A DNA stretch of 64,000 bases from an uncultured Prevotellaceae bacterium (GTDB taxonomy: Bacteria > Bacteroidota > Bacteroidia > Bacteroidales > Bacteroidaceae), in the NCBI GenBank assembly GCA_902776935.1, contig CACYRS010000002.1:1-64000 (forward strand), written 5' to 3'. Positions 61,895 to 64,000 of this stretch are shown piece after piece (the stretch's first letter is position 1; each line of letters starts with the position of its first letter). The notes beneath the pieces are model-generated. The model ran no database searches. It saw only the letters and a list, made by a program, of their open reading frames with translations, and had not been told where the DNA came from. Position numbers and translations under genes: made by a program.

Positions 61895-63337
61895 ATGGTA
61901 TTAATGATTCTTCAGCTCTGTATTGTTTTAGGAGCTCTATGGGTAGGATCACGTTATGGTTCGCTCGCTCTTGGTGCGATCTCCGGTATTGGTCTCGCTA
62001 TTCTCGTCTTCGGTTTCGGTCTGAAGCCAGGCACTCCTCCTACCGATGTTATCTACATCATTATCGCAGCCGTTACTTGTGCTGGTATTATGCAGGCATC
62101 TGGAGGTATGGACTGGCTTATCCAGATAGCAGAGAAACTGTTACGTAAGCATCCTGACCACATTACGTTCTTTGCACCACTTACCACATTCTTCCTTACA
62201 GTACTTGTAGGAACAGGTCACGTAGTTTACACCCTGATGCCAATTATCTGCGACATTGCGCTGAAGAAGGGCATACGCCCTGAGCGTCCCTGCGGAGTGG
62301 CTTCTATCGCCTCTCAGGTTGGTATCACCTGCTCGCCAATCGCTGCAGCAGTAGTCGCATTTGTAACCATTTCTAATGCAAATCACTTCGATATAACTAT
62401 TCCTGGTGTTATCATGGTTTCTATACCATCTTGCGTCTGCGGACTTATGGCCGCTGCAGCTGCCAGCTATCATCGTGGTCTCGACCTCGATAAGGATCCA
62501 AAATTCCTTGCTAAGCTTCAGGATCCCGTACAGCGCGAGTATATCTATGGTGGTTCTGCTACAACTCTCGACAAGGAGATTCCACAGTCAGCTAAGAATG
62601 CTGTGTTTATCTTCCTCGGTGCTCTCTGCGTTATCGTATTCTTCGCTATCTTCCAGAATGCGCTTCCTGCTTACGACACTCTGCGTGGCATAAAGGGTAC
62701 AGATCCTTTGCAGATTAATGAAAGTCTGACACTTACAGCCGACCAGCTGGTTAAGGCAAAGTTACATATTGAGGGCATGACAGAGTTCTTCAAGAAGCCT
62801 CTGGCAATGAATCTTGTAATTCAGATTGTTATGATCTCAGCTGCAGCTCTTATGATTATCTTCTGCAAGGCTGCTCCTAAGAAGGCAGTTGCAGGTCCGG
62901 TTTGGCAGTCTGGTATGGTTGCAGTAGTTGCTATTTATGGTATTGCCTGGCTGGCTGATACTTACTTCTCAAACTACATGCCTGAGATGAAGGCAATGCT
63001 TGCAGATATAGTAAAGGAACATCCTTGGAGCATAGCTCTTGTATTCTTCCTGGTATCTGTGCTTATCAACTCTCAGGGTGCTGTAGTAGTATCAATGCTG
63101 CCTTTGGCTTACTCACTTGGAATACCTGGTCCTGTGCTGCTGGGTGTTCTGCCTTCAGTTTATGGATACTTCTTCATCCCTAACTATCCTTCTGATATTG
63201 CAACAGTGAACTTCGACCGTTCTGGTACAACTGTCATCGGAAAGTATCTGCTCAACCACTCTTTCATGATGCCAGGTCTTATCAGTGTATCAGTTTCAAC
63301 AATTGTTGCCTACTGTCTCTCGATGCTTTTCTACTAA
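61895..63337 (+). CDS. Anaerobic C4-dicarboxylate transporter (Dcu family)
   Basis: A 480-residue inner-membrane protein with about 12 helices. The N-terminus MVLMILQLCIVLGALWVGSR is followed by GGMDWLIQIAEKLLRKHP, GTGHVVYTLMPIICDIAL, RPERPCGVASIASQVGITCS and the C-terminal IPNYPSDIATVNFDRSGTT, all Dcu signatures. It exchanges succinate, fumarate, malate or aspartate, fitting succinate-producing fermentation. It is somewhat longer than E. coli DcuB because of a loop at about 255-300. Own promoter, terminator at 63355. Confidence 0.95.
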   Translation: MVLMILQLCIVLGALWVGSRYGSLALGAISGIGLAILVFGFGLKPGTPPTDVIYIIIAAVTCAGIMQASGGMDWLIQIAEKLLRKHPDHITFFAPLTTFFLTVLVGTGHVVYTLMPIICDIALKKGIRPERPCGVASIASQVGITCSPIAAAVVAFVTISNANHFDITIPGVIMVSIPSCVCGLMAAAAASYHRGLDLDKDPKFLAKLQDPVQREYIYGGSATTLDKEIPQSAKNAVFIFLGALCVIVFFAIFQNALPAYDTLRGIKGTDPLQINESLTLTADQLVKAKLHIEGMTEFFKKPLAMNLVIQIVMISAAALMIIFCKAAPKKAVAGPVWQSGMVAVVAIYGIAWLADTYFSNYMPEMKAMLADIVKEHPWSIALVFFLVSVLINSQGAVVVSMLPLAYSLGIPGPVLLGVLPSVYGYFFIPNYPSDIATVNFDRSGTTVIGKYLLNHSFMMPGLISVSVSTIVAYCLSMLFY

Positions 63338-63354
63338 AAGATCATAACAAACCG

Positions 63355-63387
63355 AAAAGAGCCATCCAGAATCAGGGTGGCTCTTTT
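63355..63387. terminator. Terminator after the Dcu gene
   Basis: AAAAGAGCCATCC (63355-63367) pairs with GGGTGGCTCTTTT (63375-63387), one G-T pair, 7-base loop, T/A-runs on both sides. Shared with the convergent hisS gene. Confidence 0.88.
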
Positions 63388-63406
63388 ATTATGTGAGAAA
63401 TCTCTA

Positions 63407-64000
63407 TTAATTGAACTTATCAATTATTTCCTCAGCAGTAACCAGACTCTGTTCTCCTGTTTCCATATTCTTTAGAGTAACCTTGCCTTGAGCTATCTCA
63501 TTTTCGCCAGCAAGGGCAACAAATGGTATCTGCTTCGCATTAGCATAACTCATTTGTTTCTTCATCTTCGCAGCATCTGGGAAAATCTCTGTGCGGATAC
63601 CTGCCTCACGTACCTTTGCAGCGATAGGCAGACAATATGCAGTCTCTTTTTCTCCAAAGTTGATAAAGAGAAGCTGTGTGGTGTTAAGTGAATCTTTCGG
63701 ATAGAGGTCAAGAGCATTAAGTACATCGTAGATACGATCAACTCCAAAAGAGATACCCACTCCCGATAGTCCTGGCATTCCGAATATCCCCGTAAGGTTA
63801 TCGTAACGTCCGCCACCAGAGATACTGCCCATAGGAGTGTCAAGAGCCTTCACCTCAAAGATAGCTCCTGTATAATAGCTTAATCCACGGGCAAGGGTAA
63901 GATCAAGCAGTATCTCGTTCTTAAGCCCATTAAGGAAACTCAAGATATAACGGCACTCCTCCACTCCCTTCATGCCTGTCTCACTTGATGAAAGAACATC
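63407..64000 (-). CDS. hisS: Histidyl-tRNA synthetase, C-terminal part
   Basis: The last 197 codons of the gene; it enters from the right edge and ends in TAA at 63407. The visible part contains the motif 3 region: [35 protein letters not shown] and [16 protein letters not shown], all class II HisRS hallmarks. The C-terminal anticodon-binding domain follows ([20 protein letters not shown] onward). Catalytic motifs 1 and 2 are outside the window. Convergent with the Dcu gene. Confidence 0.95.
   Translation of the reverse strand, partial: DVLSSSETGMKGVEECRYILSFLNGLKNEILLDLTLARGLSYYTGAIFEVKALDTPMGSISGGGRYDNLTGIFGMPGLSGVGISFGVDRIYDVLNALDLYPKDSLNTTQLLFINFGEKETAYCLPIAAKVREAGIRTEIFPDAAKMKKQMSYANAKQIPFVALAGENEIAQGKVTLKNMETGEQSLVTAEEIIDKFN

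Overview
The window is a chromosomal segment of a Bacteroidota bacterium, most likely Prevotella or a close relative in the Bacteroidales. Four things point there. Many genes have diagnostic families of that phylum (DUF4301, DUF3256, DUF4296, the GGGtGRT protein, Lys-type SerA, an HU-like protein). The ileS / DksA-like / lspA / DUF4296 gene order is typical. The anaerobic outfit (pyruvate:ferredoxin oxidoreductase start, membrane pyrophosphatase, Dcu dicarboxylate carrier) fits. Almost every gene start has the Bacteroidota promoter: a -7 box TAnnTTTG, often with TTTG 19-20 bases upstream, and no clear Shine-Dalgarno sequence.

Layout. 1-1.4 kb: the start of a pyruvate:ferredoxin oxidoreductase gene and an AAA ATPase with an altered Walker B. 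1.5-10.4 kb: a tight five-gene minus-strand operon that looks like a complete signalling unit. In transcription order it encodes a response regulator fused to a PP2C/SpoIIE phosphatase, a membrane-anchored coiled-coil/WD40 protein, a periplasmic-propeller sensor kinase whose phospho-accepting His is Asp, a soluble histidine kinase with an intact H-box, and a TonB-dependent receptor with an N-terminal TPR-like region. 10.5-12.1 kb: an orphan ATP-grasp-like protein, a relic of an M64 metallopeptidase and a short FolK. 12.4-16.1 kb: a serine operon (serC, serA, HIT, DUF1015). 16.2-25.1 kb: DUF4301, a RelA-type synthetase with a dead hydrolase domain, a candidate small RNA, the Na+/H+ pyrophosphatase, an acidic unknown protein, rarA and a TRIC-like channel. 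25.1-32.1 kb: rho and, divergently, the engB / ABC-F / recR / membrane protein / GT2 / GNAT operon. 32.1-34.1 kb: tRNA-Asp, then a Fe-S-scaffold-like protein paired with a GGGtGRT protein. 34.1-36.2 kb: a Dabb protein and ettA.

36.2-37.3 kb is the only sizeable gene-poor stretch and looks like a mobile-element scar. It holds an HU-family gene broken by two internal deletions, an AT-rich core flanked by oppositely oriented triplets of a TGTGACG repeat (origin-like), and an inverted copy of the 3' end of the adjacent tRNA-Ser(CGA).

37.3-47.3 kb is a minus-strand run (lon, tgt, lptF/G-type permease, DEAD helicase, carB, yigZ). 47.4-49.7 kb is visibly more AT-rich (trmN6-like, nitrilase-family amidase, mtgA). 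49.7-52.2 kb: an OmpA lipoprotein and proS. 52.2-61.7 kb: an eight-gene minus-strand operon from ileS to DUF3256. 61.9-64 kb: a Dcu transporter and the 3' part of hisS. Most of the window is housekeeping. The strongest candidates for undescribed biology are the 1.5-10.4 kb signalling operon, the scaffold/GGGtGRT pair and the 36.2-37.3 kb scar.
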